A stretch of DNA of 64,000 nucleotides from Drosophila miranda (taxonomy: Eukaryota; Arthropoda; Insecta; Diptera; Drosophilidae): positions 23,002,001-23,066,000 of the forward strand of contig NC_046676.1 in the NCBI RefSeq assembly GCF_003369915.1, given 5' to 3'. The position numbers and the translations under genes were made by a program. The notes below the pieces were generated by a model, which was not told the DNA's origin, did no database searches, and saw only the letters and a program-made list of their open reading frames with translations. Shown one piece after another: positions 13,599 to 25,700 of this stretch (position 1 is its first letter; every line of letters begins with the position of its first letter).

Positions 13599-13817
13599 CT
13601 CAAATCCCGATTAGTTTGTAGTTGTGCATGAATGTTGGCATTTCTCTATGTGAATGCTAGAGTGTTTAACGTGTGTTTTTTTCGTGTGCATTTATATAGT
13701 TTGTTTCTTAATGTTTGACTTTTGTGATATATGTAACATTGTTGTAAGACTAGCATAAGGACGTTTATGTCCGCCCAAAAAAGAAAATCCAAAAAAACTA
13801 CATGTATTTACGTCTAA

Positions 13818-13823
13818 AATAAA
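13818..13823 (+). terminator. Polyadenylation signal of gene A
   Basis: AATAAA lies 220 bp after gene A's stop codon in A/T-rich sequence, as expected for a 3' UTR end. Confidence 0.6.
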
Positions 13824-13903
13824 TTTACAAGAAAGAAAATACGAAAATCTCCAGATCAATGGAGCTCAAATACTGCTTGCAAGTGGTTCAAGACTAAACT
13901 CAA

Positions 13904-14075
13904 GTGCTTTAATTCTTGTGCCTAAAAGATGCAGCAAAAAACATCGCAAGAGATGGCAGTGCTTCTGAAACTGCATGTGCTGCCGACGACTGCTTTAATA
14001 TTTCATGCGCCTAAAAGCTGCAACATTAAATCAACAACAGAGATTGCAGTGCTATTAAAACTGTGCGCAGCCCTG
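13904..14075. repeat. Imperfect ~89-bp tandem duplication
   Basis: Two diverged copies with a period near 89 bp share TGCTTTAAT, CCTAAAAG(A/C)TGCA and AGAT(G/T)GCAGTGCT blocks in the same order. They lie 80 bp past gene A's polyA signal. No coding potential is seen. Confidence 0.65.
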
Positions 14076-15560
14076 TTCAAAGTATATATTTTGGAAAGAA
14101 AATTCAATAAATAAATATAAATATATAATACATGAAAAAATGAAAACGTGTCATGCCCAAATATTGCTTCCTGGCCAAAAGTTAATAAACACATCAATCG
14201 GCATCGTTCGACAGTCGATAACCTCCTCCTCCTGACCCTTCGAGCAATCTGTGAATAAAAGGTTATCAAATGCTCATGGACTTCGTCGTATTTCCCTTTG
14301 TAATTGGTTTGAAAATGAGAAATATGTTAAATTCTGATTGAAAATTCACTAAAATGAAATTCAATTTCAAAAGACCCTGGGATAAAAGAACATCGAGAAA
14401 ATGAGCAAACAGCAAACCATTCCCAAGTAATTGATGTGTGATGCAAGGGACATACGAAAACCAAATCGAAAAGAATTTTTTTTAATTATATTTTCTTGTT
14501 GGACCCTTTTTGGTGGCATTTGGTTTTTGGCCATCGCATTCTAAATTATCAAGCACGTGCACAGCGGATTTCGGCCAGACATCCGAGACTTTGGCACTGG
14601 CAGAAGGCAGAAGGCAGAAACACATTAACACAGATGGTGGCACTGGCCGGCATTTGAATACCTAATGATCAAATGGTTTGAACAAAAGAAGAATGCCCAC
14701 CGCTGGTGCCGCACTGGGAGCATGCGGCGATGGCGGAGGGGAGGTCTGCTGGAGCCCCAAAAACCGAAAGAGAAATGGATATGCCAATGGGCTCGTATCT
14801 GTCGTTCGGCTCGATAGAAATTAGCAAACTTTCCGACAGACTTCTTTTGTTTGCTCTTTCCACCACACCGCATTCAACGCTTCAATGCAATCCCCACCGC
14901 AGAGCGAATGAAAAGGGAAGTTGTATACGTACCTGCCGCATACGTAGCATCGTTAAACATCGGGCACCAGAATTACTCGCTATGCCCAACTGCAGCCAAT
15001 GGCAGCTGTGAGCAATCAGTTGCCACATGCCGCGTGCATCGATAGCCGAAAGCTTTGAGGCAAATGAAGAGGGACGAGGCCCCAAAAAGCGAAAGCAAAA
15101 AAAACAAAACTGCAGACTCGAGTCGATTCCTCCAACCGGTTTGCCATGATTTGCACCAACTGATGTGCTTTAGTGCAGCAGCGTATACGCAATGTTGCCC
15201 AGAGAACATGCCCATTTGTGGCTTCGTTGTGAGTCATTGAACACCAATCGATTGATTGGCTATTATAAAGAGAGCTTAGAGCATCGCTCTTCAGGCATAT
15301 GCAACAGCTGACCAGACCAGAAGTTCATCTTATCCACTGACAGTGTTTCGTCTGTTAGTTTTTTGTTTTGGCTGTTGGCAAGTTATCACCCAATTGTTAG
15401 ACTCTGTGCCAGAGAGGTGCTAATAGATCGAAGCCAGTTCTTTGCCGACCATATAGAGATTTGAGATAAGCTTGCATCATCGTTACTGTTCAGTGTCCAG
15501 GCTTAAGAGATAACGCATATATGGAGCTGGAAGAAAGGCAGAAAACAGAACAGCTTGATG
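14076..15560. other. Intergenic DNA between genes A and B
   Basis: No supported gene. Overlapping short frames around 14,625-15,240 on both strands share no start, splice or domain evidence. An ATTATAAAG at about 15,262 could be a minor TATA element upstream of gene B. Confidence 0.45.
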
Positions 15561-15566
15561 CTGCTA

Positions 15567-15830
15567 TATAAATAGACGCTTGCATATTTAATTGCGCCAC
15601 AATTCCAGTTTGCGAGGCATTACAACAGACAACAGACATCGGTCAGCGGGCAGTAGACACCAGACGGTAGACAGTAGACGCTCGCTTCGATTCCAATCCA
15701 CTTCGCAGAATTCAAGTTTAAGCCAGGCCCAGGCCGACGACTCAAGCTCAGTGCGAGGCGACAACGCGCCGCGACAACAACGTACCACCAATCCGCTCGG
15801 ATTCGCCAGTGAAAAGAAACCCAACAACAG
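15567..15830 (+). promoter_or_regulatory. Gene B TATA box and 5' leader exon
   Basis: TATAAA at 15,567-15,572 precedes an ATG-free leader containing an initiator-like TCCAGTTT (A at 15,607). The leader can end at the donor CAG|GTATAA (15,830/15,831). The matching acceptor TTGTTTTCTAG ends at 16,034, immediately before the first ATG of gene B. The absence of any ATG in the leader supports this reading. Confidence 0.55.
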
Positions 15831-16034
15831 GTATAACAGCCAGTGGCGTTAATTAATTGAGATCGGGCAGGTCGAGACAGCAGAATTTTAAATCAAATGT
15901 GAAAGCCTCGTAATTATGCTCCGCCAGATGGCCGCTCCCCGAAAACCTCGGTTCGAGGAAGAATTCTGCCAACGCGTTGCGCATACAAAAGAGCCTAGCA
16001 GCTAGAATTTATTTCGTTTTTGATTGTTTTCTAG

Positions 16035-19000
16035 ATGCGCAAAATGTTCGCCTTTATCGGAGTGCTTTGTCTGCTGCAATCGGCCATCTTGGTGCACGCA
16101 CAGGTAAGTTTTTCGCCCACCTCCCAAAACCAAAACCATTATTTCCGCTGCAGCGTCGGCTTGTGTTCAAGCTGCGGCCATGCTCTATCTCCACCAGATT
16201 CTGCGTTTGGAGAATATTTTAATTAGAGCGCATTCGTGTATTTATTTGCAACTCCATGCTGTGGCTTCCATTTAGATGTGGCTTCAGTTTATGCGGCAGC
16301 TCAATTCAAGAATCTAAATCCATAAAAACAAGGCAATGACTCATTCAGAGGCATCCATTAGTGAATCAAGTGATCAAGTGCCACTGAATTCATTAACTTG
16401 ATTAATAGATCAATTGATGATGAGGCATTTCGCAAGCTATCCAGAAAATCGACTCGCTATATATATGCAGGCGTTCTCTGTGTGGACCGAAATCGAGAAC
16501 TTTGCCCCGCAAACGGGTATCGGCGGAGAACATTATCGAAATTCGCATTAGAATCACTTTGCCACTGACTGGGAATCAGTGGCAATGGCATTGGCATCGG
16601 CGTTGATTTTATTTGCGGTCTGCGGCATTTAACCAAATGATTTAGCTGGCGAAAGTGCGGCCAGAGGGGGGATAAAGCCATCCGACTGCTGGTTAATTGC
16701 TGTACATTGGTCGAACATTCGAAAATTCCGCAATTTAGGCAAAGTGCATGGTTGGCCAGCTACCGACCCGAGTGGCCCCAAAATGGTTGTGCAATGTCCG
16801 GCATTGAAGAATTTTTAGTGTGCAGTTTCTACACACGCTTCGCGTTTAATTGCCAGCCCAAGGCAGGCAAATGCCTGCCCCCTGGATGGCAATTATTAAC
16901 ACACTCAACTACTCCGCTGGCTCATTGGCCCGACCCGTTCGCTTATCATTAATCTTGGGTACTTGAGCCGCTACCAACTATTATACATCATTTTAATAAC
17001 TGCTGCCGCTGGTTACCTTGAACTTTGACTGCCTGGGCTGACTAATATCCATTTAATTGCATTTCTCCACAAATATTAAGCATACGCCGCATTGCACACA
17101 AGTCGTTCGACAGTTGAAGGTCGCTCATGGGATTGATGGTGATGGTGGAGAGGGGGAGTGCATTCTCCCCAAAACAAAGTTCTCTTTGCCACTTTACATA
17201 GCATTTTTTTTTTCAATGGAAAAGTGTAGATGTGTAGTCTGAAGAGAAGACCACACATCTACACTCTAAGCTTATGGTTTCCCCTCTTTAGGAGGACTTA
17301 GATATGACATACGAGTACTAATCCGTTCCCTCAAGCCGGCTTAAGCTGCCTCAGCTGTCTGAGCAGTGGACAACTTTAAGGTGTACTCAACAGACCGAAG
17401 AAATCTTTGCACACACATTGGCCTTGAAGTTCTTTGCTTTGGTTTGCCTATTTCCCGTTTTCTGTTTACAAACCTTTTCTGAGGGATTTTTTCCTGACAA
17501 TTTTCCTGTCCGGAAAGTTTATTTCTATTTTCTGTTGTGCTGCCTGAGGCTAATAGAATTAAGATTTTAATCAACGCATGCATGAAATTTGCATTTGAAA
17601 ACGCCCACCAAAAAAAATCCTTTCTGTGCGGGTTGTGGGAATTAAAATTAGGAATGAACGTAAAATGCCATGAGAAGGGTTTCCCTCACCGTTGGTGGTG
17701 TGGCACAATTCCAGCAGCGATTCCTTGGAATTTATGCAAATTGCCGGTCATTCAATCCCTTTGCACTCTGCGCCAAGAAATTGTTAGCAATTTTTTTGGG
17801 CTGGGACTAAGTGCTCACTCACTCCTTCTGAATGTATGTATATCTTTTGTTTGCTGGCCCCTCTGGGGGGCACAGCCTATCCTTTAAATCTGGCCAACTT
17901 CTAGCCAAAATCTTTAATTAGCGACTCTTCATTATCCTCAATTTACTAGCCACAATTATGGCTTTCTTGTCAGGGGAACGGCAGTACCGTGTCCTTTGCC
18001 AATGGAATGCCTGCTTTTTGAATAATATCATAAATGAATACATAAACTCAAGTATCACTCGAGGGCATGGTAACAACATTTCAGACAAATATTGACCTAA
18101 ACCTGACAGAATCAACAAAGTTCTGTTTGTTTGTTTGCTTGTATGTACATATGTATACTCGTAAATTTGTTTCATTTTATTTCATTTATACTCGCATGTA
18201 TATTTTTATGTTTTATAGTCATTTGCAAATTTGTCTGAATGGGAAAAGAAGATTAACAAAGAGAGAAAAATATGAAGTAATAAAATGTTTTCTAATTCAT
18301 TTTAGTTGTTTTCCCACTGCAAATAACAGAGACCAGGGCATTAATTTATTTTGCAAAAGCGTTTACATTTCCCAGACCTAAAACCATCTGAAAACTATTC
18401 ACATAACCTTCTCATGGAGGAGAGAGAGAGAGGAGTGGAAATTAGGTATACTTTTCCATATGGGGAGCATTTTGAGCACGTGTAATATATAAATAGTTTT
18501 ATCTGTGGGCTCTGTCTATCCTACATTTGCATCTCATTATTCCACACACAGAGACATCCATAAGCCTAAGACCCCCTTAGGCTTATGGCCATGTCGAGCA
18601 CCTGCACAAATTGCACTTTGCGTAGCTAAAAGCTGAAGTGAATCATTAAATTGCGTTCTTTCTTTATTAAGATTCAAACATACATACTATATGTACATAT
18701 ATGTTGTCAAAGCGGAAGTATTTTATTAGCAAAAACAAAGTTTAATTGATGTCGAATGAGTTGAAAGTCCTCTCGAATTGAGAGGAGACTTAAAGAGCAA
18801 AAGCAAACTTAAATAGCCTATCGGTTGTGCCTGAAGATAAGAGTAGAGTGTTACTTTTCTACACATGCATACATACTATATATATGTATATACTATGCAT
18901 ATGTAAGTGACTATTACACTTGACAATGTAAGTGCCAATCCAAGTGTCGCCTCTATAGTAATTAATATTTACAGCTTTTACACGCTCTCCCACACACGCA

Positions 19001-19822
19001 CTCAAAAAGATACGATCCCACAGATACACCTCACAGGTCCAGCCCATAGACGGACACTTGTAGATGTGCCGATTCCTCCCCGAGCACTAGTTGGCCCCGT
19101 TGGCAGTGCAGGACCACAAACTGTTCGCCAATGCCACCCTCTGTTACCAGAGCCTCGGCCCCATCAGCCCCGTTGGCATTTGGGGGGCTGCTGCTGAGGT
19201 CCTCCACATGCAGAGCCGTAATTATGTAGCTATCAGAGGCATTCTGTATGGGTGGCGATTCCAGTGGAGATTAAGAAATTTATATAAATTCGTGTATAAT
19301 ATATGTATTTGTTTATCTCACCTGCGAGCCGTAGACCACATCTCTGCCTGGGGTCTCTGGCGTTAGGTACACGTCTTCCGTGTACAGCAGGCTGGCATAT
19401 TTGTTGACATGTCCCCAGGTGACTGAGGCGCCACCACCGAGTGCCACTTGCCCCCCCAGAAGCAACAGCAACAGCAGCAACAGTTGACTGCTCTTCAATT
19501 CCCATTCCCTAGCATTTGTCAACATGACAACATGTGTCCGCCTCGCCCACTCTGCGAGTACTCTGAGGCCACGTTCTGGCTGTGGTTCTACCTCTGCCAA
19601 TGCTTTTCTTTCTCCTCTTTCTTTTGTGTAGCAGGGCACTCACTTTCCACTTTTCACTTTCCCTGGTTCCACCTTCTTCTCGTGCTCGTCCCACAGACGT
19701 ATGAAACTCAAATGAGCAGCCTTCAGGTGGCCAAATAAAATATTGTCGCTGTGTCTCTCTCCATGGAAAAGCTGTTATCAGTGGCAGGTGTTCTGGCCTC
19801 CCACACTCTTACTCTCTCGCTC

Positions 19823-19855
<33 letters not shown>

Positions 19856-22715
19856 GTGACTCTCTATCTCGTTCTTGTCGTGTAATTATATGATATCTCA
19901 CTTTGGGTGGAGTTCTTGGACTTGGTTTGGGAGGTGGTCAGGGTCAAAGAATTCCCAAAGAAGGCAGTATTCATGACTGCACTATGGCTTGCAAAAGAAA
20001 GAGAAAGGCAAAAGAGTACCATTAATACCCTTAAAGCTGCATTTCTCTTTACTATAACAAATTGAAAATCAAATTTTCAAAATTTACTTCAACTTTTAAA
20101 CATGAAAGAGCATTCAGAGATCATTATGCCACTGGGAATAGAACCATTCTCGGTGGTGTTTGCTTGCGTTTGTTAACTGTGTTGGAACCTGTCATAATTA
20201 TTGATAACTAGCACAAAATACTCTCCACGCACCCATTGTTAGACTGAAGCTCTCCAACGATTTTATCTATCGCACCTACTCCGATATCTTTTATCAGCGA
20301 ATAGAAATTATTCTGCCTGCTTACCGGGAGATCTTTCCGATGGCTTCTCATCGGCAAACTGTGCAAATATTTGTCCACATTTCTGAACAGACGTCGAATT
20401 GCGGTCTCATGGCATCTCGGCCGACCTTAGCCGACTTTAGATACTCGTACCACAGCAGAGTTGCGAAAGGCTCACGGCCGTAAATGGCGGAAAAAGATGA
20501 ATAATTATAGAAACTTACTTAAACGGACACAAAGGGTTTTGTGTTGTTTGCACCAGCAAAAGTTTTGACAAAACTTGTAACTATTACTATACTGAAAACC
20601 CGACAAAACATCTTATGGAAAGTTTCGGCAAGCCCAAGCTTTAAGCCAGAATCCTGACCGGCTCCCGACCTTTCGTGGGCGAGTTCTGGGAAGTCAGGAA
20701 ACTTTCAATCAAATTACGTATACGCAACGAGTAGAGAACTTTTCGCTATAGCCTCACATCTCTCACATCTGAACCTCCCTCCTTGCAGCTGATTACGCTG
20801 CGCGATGGCAAGGTGGGCGTTAACTTTGCCGGCTACCACGCCGATGCTGGACTGGGCGGCCTCCTCACTGGCAACTCTGCCCACGGCGGCCTCAGCGCCT
20901 CGGCCGGCACCCCCTGGGGCTCACGAGCCGCCGCTGGTCTAGGCGGTAACCTTGACGGTACGAAATATCTACACTTCTCTAGATTGATTTAATTTTAGTT
21001 ACACTTTTATCCTGCTTCTCTCTCTGTCTGCAGGACGCACTGATGGCTTTGGATATGCCGCTGCCCAGGCTAATCCTTCAGTGGGCGCCAGTGCCCTGCT
21101 GGGAGGCAGCGCTGGCGAACACGGCTATATTGGCGCTGAGGCACACAGTCCCGGCAAGACGGTCATCTCCTCCAAACAGCACACGGTCCAACAGGCGCCA
21201 GTGGCCGTCTCGCCCACTTCTGGCCCAGATGCGCCTCCGGCTCTTCCCACCGTCAGCAATAATGTCCAGAGGATTAAGCCGCCAAAGAAGTATTCGTTGA
21301 TCAGGCAAGACGTGAGTATGCATATTTATACAAGAAGACTGTAAAAATTCCAGCAAGTTTCGAATAGCAAGGGAAAATCGCTTAGGAAATACTCGTGTGT
21401 AAAGTTTTGGACAAGTATTCGGGGAAGTTTTCCTGGAATTTGCTGGCATAAGTGTCGAAAAGTACCCGTAAAGAGGATTAAGCTCCTACTTTAAGCGGAA
21501 CTGAACTTGATCAATTGTAAAACTATTTATGGGACTTTCCCAGAGAGATTGCCTAGCATGGATTTGCGTGAATGTGAGTGCTTTTAGTGCGTATGAGTGT
21601 TAGATAGATTGATGAATAGCGCATCGACAGTGCGTCGACAAACCAGAACTCATCAATTTATGCACTCCTCTCTCCGCTGATGTGTTAGTCGGACCGCAGC
21701 GAAATCATTGAGAATCATGTTGTGGGAGCCGCAGGGCCCATCGTGCCCGCCACACACAATCCGCCTCCGACTGGGCCTGCCACATCGGTGATAATTGTGA
21801 AACGGCCGCGCCACCGCGTCAAGCGCCCACGTCAGCGGCAACGCACCGTATACGTGATGCAGCAGCAGCAGCTGCAACAAAGCGCTTCTCCTGCAGGCGA
21901 CACCCAGGAAGTGCACGAGCGGAAACCAGAGGCGGAACAGGAGAAGGTAACTGTGGCAACAACAACCAACCAAATACGATGCGGTGTGGCAAGCATACAG
22001 ACACGTACATACAGATACAAACCGGCACAAGCACACAGATACACACACACACAAATACACACACAGCCACGAATATGGAGAGCGAAGGAGAACAGCAATT
22101 TTTGGCTTTTCGGTGGATAAACTTTCGCTTTAGGGCGGAATTACATTTCCCTGCTGTAATTTTATTTGAAAACATTTGCGGACAATGTGGGCGTGGTCAG
22201 GTCAGGCTGCCGGACATGCGGCCATCGACTTGTTGAAATTACATATTTCCAAATCCAAAACATATTCATATATACTCGTACCTAGTATTTTTGCCTTGCC
22301 TTAAGTTTCGTTTGATGCATGTGACTTTTTGTTTGCTTTTTGGTGGCGGCAGTGGCTTCCGGCATTCAGTTCCTTTATTGCCTTACACTAACCTGAATAT
22401 CCTCTCCGCCCCTCCCACAGTCACCAGTGAAGACCGATGTGAAGACCGTGCAGACCCACAAGTACTCGAAGACCGTCCAGAGGCCGCAGACAGTGGAGAA
22501 TCGCTTCCTGGCACCCCAATCCTCACCCGTTGGTTTGGCCCTCGACGTGAGTGCAACGACTCTACACAGATTTATTTGATCTTTACCTTCTGGCGTCTTA
22601 TCTTATGGCATTGCAGATTCCCATTGGCATCCTGCGCTCCTTGCAGCAATCTCTGGGCAACCTGGTTGGCGGCGGTGCGCAACCCAACGCAGGGGTGGCG
22701 CCCGTTCAGGGCTAA
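16035..22715 (+). CDS. Gene B: secreted Gly/Ala-rich protein with basic segment
   Basis: Six coding exons with clean GT..AG sites: 16,035-16,103, 20,789-20,957, 21,034-21,311, 21,689-21,946, 22,421-22,546 and 22,617-22,715, giving 332 residues. Exon 1 is exactly a signal peptide (MRKMFAFIGVLCLLQS..., likely cleaved after HA at 22). Residues 24-110 are rich in Gly, Ala and Ser with a hydrophobic LITLRDGKVGVNF start. Residues 210-224 are very basic (KRPRHRVKRPRQRQR), followed by a short Gln run. The last exon opens IPIGILRSLQQSLGNL, like gene A's last exon. The composition suggests an extracellular-matrix or eggshell/cuticle-type protein, but I do not recognise the family. The 4.7-kb first intron hosts an opposite-strand MBF2-family gene. 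Confidence 0.8.
17223..17265. repeat. 43-bp inverted repeat (hairpin)
   Basis: AGTGTAGATGTGT at 17,223-17,235 is matched by its exact reverse complement at 17,253-17,265. Inside, GTCT and AGAC pair again after one A/C mismatch, leaving a loop of about 7 bases. It lies in gene B's first coding intron. Confidence 0.75.
18553..18595. repeat. 43-bp inverted repeat (hairpin)
   Basis: CCATAAGCCTAAG at 18,558-18,570 and its perfect reverse complement at 18,575-18,587 flank a four-base ACCC loop. GACAT and ATGTC extend the stem outside a two-base bulge. It is intronic to gene B and about 440 bp beyond the stop of the minus-strand MBF2-family gene, so it could sit in or after that gene's 3' UTR. Confidence 0.8.
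19031..19525 (-). CDS. MBF2-family small secreted protein, nested in gene B
   Basis: Two exons on the minus strand: 19,525-19,322 and 19,243-19,031, joined in phase 0 across a 78-bp intron (donor CAG|GTGAGA, acceptor CATACAG). The product is 138 residues. Residues 15-23 are nine leucines inside a signal peptide (residues 1-30). The C-terminal half has the layout of the insect MBF2 family (Pfam MBF2): a YIITALHVED strand, an LVTEGGIGEQFVVL Gly-Gly turn and strand, and a closing LQVSVYGLDL. Silkworm MBF2 was described as a coactivator for FTZ-F1, but most fly members are small predicted secreted proteins of unknown role. The gene lies entirely within gene B's first intron in opposite orientation. 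The start at 19,525 is chosen because it puts the leucine run near the N-terminus. Splice sites are inferred. Confidence 0.75.
19811..19855. repeat. CT microsatellite
   Basis: A nearly pure CT/CTCTCC run. On the minus strand it is a GA tract about 290 bp upstream of the MBF2-family start, so it could act as a GAGA-factor site for that promoter, but nothing beyond base composition supports this. Confidence 0.75.
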
Positions 22716-22767
22716 TCCCACCTTAGTATCCATAAGCCTCTCTTTATATACAGTTAGATCCGGTGTC

Positions 22768-22773
22768 AATAAA
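22768..22773 (+). terminator. Polyadenylation signal of gene B
   Basis: AATAAA 53 bp after the gene B stop codon, the only canonical signal close by on this strand. Confidence 0.6.
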
Positions 22774-25700
22774 GCGTTTAAACAGGTAACCAAGCCAATC
22801 TGCTGGCTGTTTCCCGCCACTGGGTGTTTGTGTTGCCCCCGGGGACGGCGGCGAGCTCTGGGGAAGGGAACCACCGCCAATCATCAAGTTGAGACACGTC
22901 CGATCGAATTTCCATTCAGAATAATTTTTGAGGAGAATTCACTCGAGACTGGGGCCTATTAGCAGCCTCGTGTTGCGTATTATCATCGAGAGACTGAAGG
23001 GCCTTTTTTGGTCTGGAAATTAAACTGACACGAGACTGCCTATCCCTTGGCAACCATTGGCGTTTACGGAGAGGAAAACAAACTTAAAAACTTCCGGCTT
23101 AGACTTCAATTATTGCATTATTGGTCCCCGGTCAGGCCATTCAAAGGCTTCCTTTCAAGTGTTTACTCTACCGGTTCCTCCTCCTTAATTCAACTCTTTT
23201 CAAGTCGAAACCCGGCAAGTGTTTCGCCTACTTTTTGCTGCTCTTGTTGCTGCTGTTGCTGTTGCTGCTGTTAATTTAAAAGGGTCCCTTGCCGTTAAAT
23301 CAAATGCCACAACGGGGCCAGCAGCAATGTGGGGAAATGAATTGAAATGGCATCCGAGGCATACATATACGGACGAGGAGCAACTACTGCAAACATATCG
23401 TTAGGAAATTCGGTAGAAATTCAAGCTGGTTCCGGGAAAATGCCAAGGCATTGGACTTGTTTATTTAGGAGATAGTGTGAATGGGTGTGTGTGAGAGTGC
23501 GTGTGTGTGTGAGTGTGCGTGGGGTACCATCAAGATCCAGACCTCAGACAAGATATGGCACACACTCACACACACTCAGCAACCGCTTTTGTGAGAGCAG
23601 AATATTTCACACTCTGCAACCGCAGGCACTCGCTCGAGCGTCCCAAATTTGGATGGTTCGTGACGACGGGGTCGAGGGGTATTCACACGTAAACAAATGC
23701 ATGACCCACAACAACAACAACAACAACAGCAGCAGCAACATGCATTGTGTAAATATGCTTAAATACTCGAAGGGCTTTTACGCCGTTAGCCCCTCACAAA
23801 GTCACGCATTTCCCACAGCGAGAGTGGTGTGGTGGTGGGGGATGGTTTGAAGGGGGGGTTCCATTATAGGGGCCATAAGGGTCAGTTTGCTTAGGTCCCA
23901 ACGCATATCCTGTGGCGGTTAGTGTTAGCGGCTGATGATATTTGAATTTCTTAATTAGTGGCCCGCCTGGAATTTATCGCCATTTGGTCAGTACTCTATG
24001 AAAGCCCTTAAGCGAAAAATAAATGAATGAAAACGGTGTATAAAGCAATAGAGAAAAACATAATCCTCATATCCATACCTGAAACCTCTACTGCCAGTTT
24101 CCAGAGCCCACATTTGCTCTCCATATATCCATCCGTCTTTAGAGTGAAACCTTATTTAACGATTCAAAGCTCAAGCAGATTCCACCGACTCATTCCCAGT
24201 CTTATTATGAAATATTTTCCCAACCCACGCCATAACTTAAATTAAATTTCTTTTAGAAGTAAGAAAACCCGGTAGATATGTGCATACATATATACATATA
24301 GTTGAGAGTACCACAGACCCTGCCACACCACTTGGCAGCCAGAGTCAACATCCCATTTTATGTTATTTTTTTGTTGCTCTCTTTCCGCAGGTTGCCAGGA
24401 GCCAGGGGCCAGGGGTCAAAAGGCAACGAAACGCGAGCCCGATTTGTCGGTCGCGTCGTCGCGGTTGCCTCATTAAATTTTACGCACGTGCCGCACAAAT
24501 TATGTTTACCCACACAAACTATGTGTGTGCTCACCCCACCGCATTGCCACCCCATGTCCGACTCGTATATATTTAAACATTTTTCTAATTTAGAGTTTCA
24601 GTACAAAAGAAGAACTTATGTTTGGAAATTGAAAAGGTCTTGGCCACAATTTATGTGGGCCGCAGGAGGCCGAGACCTAATGTATGGCCACAAGGTGCTT
24701 GAGTGCGCCCCAAGGTAGGCATAGGAAAATTTGTGGTAATTTCATACTATTGGAATAATTTTGACAATGATTTTAAGAGCACTGCTCCCACCCGCTCTGT
24801 TTCTCAAATATCTGAATCAAAAGCAGAATCTTCATCTTAAATTAATGCTTCCCAGACAACGTTGCGTATGCGCTATATTCGTATGTACTTAGGACTGAAA
24901 CTCGGTAAGTAACTGACTGTCAGTCAGTCAGTCGGACTGTGACATCTATAAATATTCAGTTGTTGAGTTTCTGGAGATCGAGTGCAAACGTATAGAATAT
25001 AAATATTCATATATTCCAGAACTGGGAAAAAACTTTCCGTTTTCCACTTGTGCCTGGCTGCTGTCGCTTTTCATTCAACTTTCCTTGTAGTTGAGTATGG
25101 AAATTGTTGTACAGAAAATAAGTATATGTACGCATGTATGTTTTGTTTCCAGCATCCGACTATACGATGTCTGCATTATTAATGAGTCGACTCCATTTAA
25201 TTGAAGCAATGTGATTGTGGCCAGCGGGTGGAAGCTGGTGGAAGAGTATGGAAGCGGGGAGGAAAACCAGAGTTGAGCAGAGCACCTGCCATGCCGAAAC
25301 GCATGCAAATTGTGTGCCACGTGCTCGTCGTTCCGTGCTAACCACCAGAACCAGAACCACGGCACGAATGTCGACATCAACAGTTCATAAAAACAGGCGT
25401 CAATGTGTGGTGGTGCTATGTGTGAGTATAAAATGTATGCCACTTTTCTGCAATCTTTGAACACCCTGAGGTAAGAAAAATTCATATAGATTATGGGAAA
25501 TGCCCAAGATGAGGGCACACCAAAAGCACAACAACGGTTTGAAAACCTTCTCCATGGTAAAACCACCGTCGAAACCTTTAAGCTAAGATAAATAAACAAC
25601 GCAACATAATAATTGAATGTGATACAAAATACCTCAAAAATACAGCAATCTCAGTGAAGCGAAAAGTTAAGACAAGGATGTAACTTACTAAATTATTTGC

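Noticed and set aside
22291-22962. 223-residue + strand open frame
   Set aside because: It overlaps the last two exons of gene B in another frame and has no ATG context or domain; the gene B exons explain the open sequence.
24302-24718. 138-residue + strand frame in the intergenic region
   Set aside because: Starts at a non-ATG codon, overlaps competing frames, no domain or splice context.
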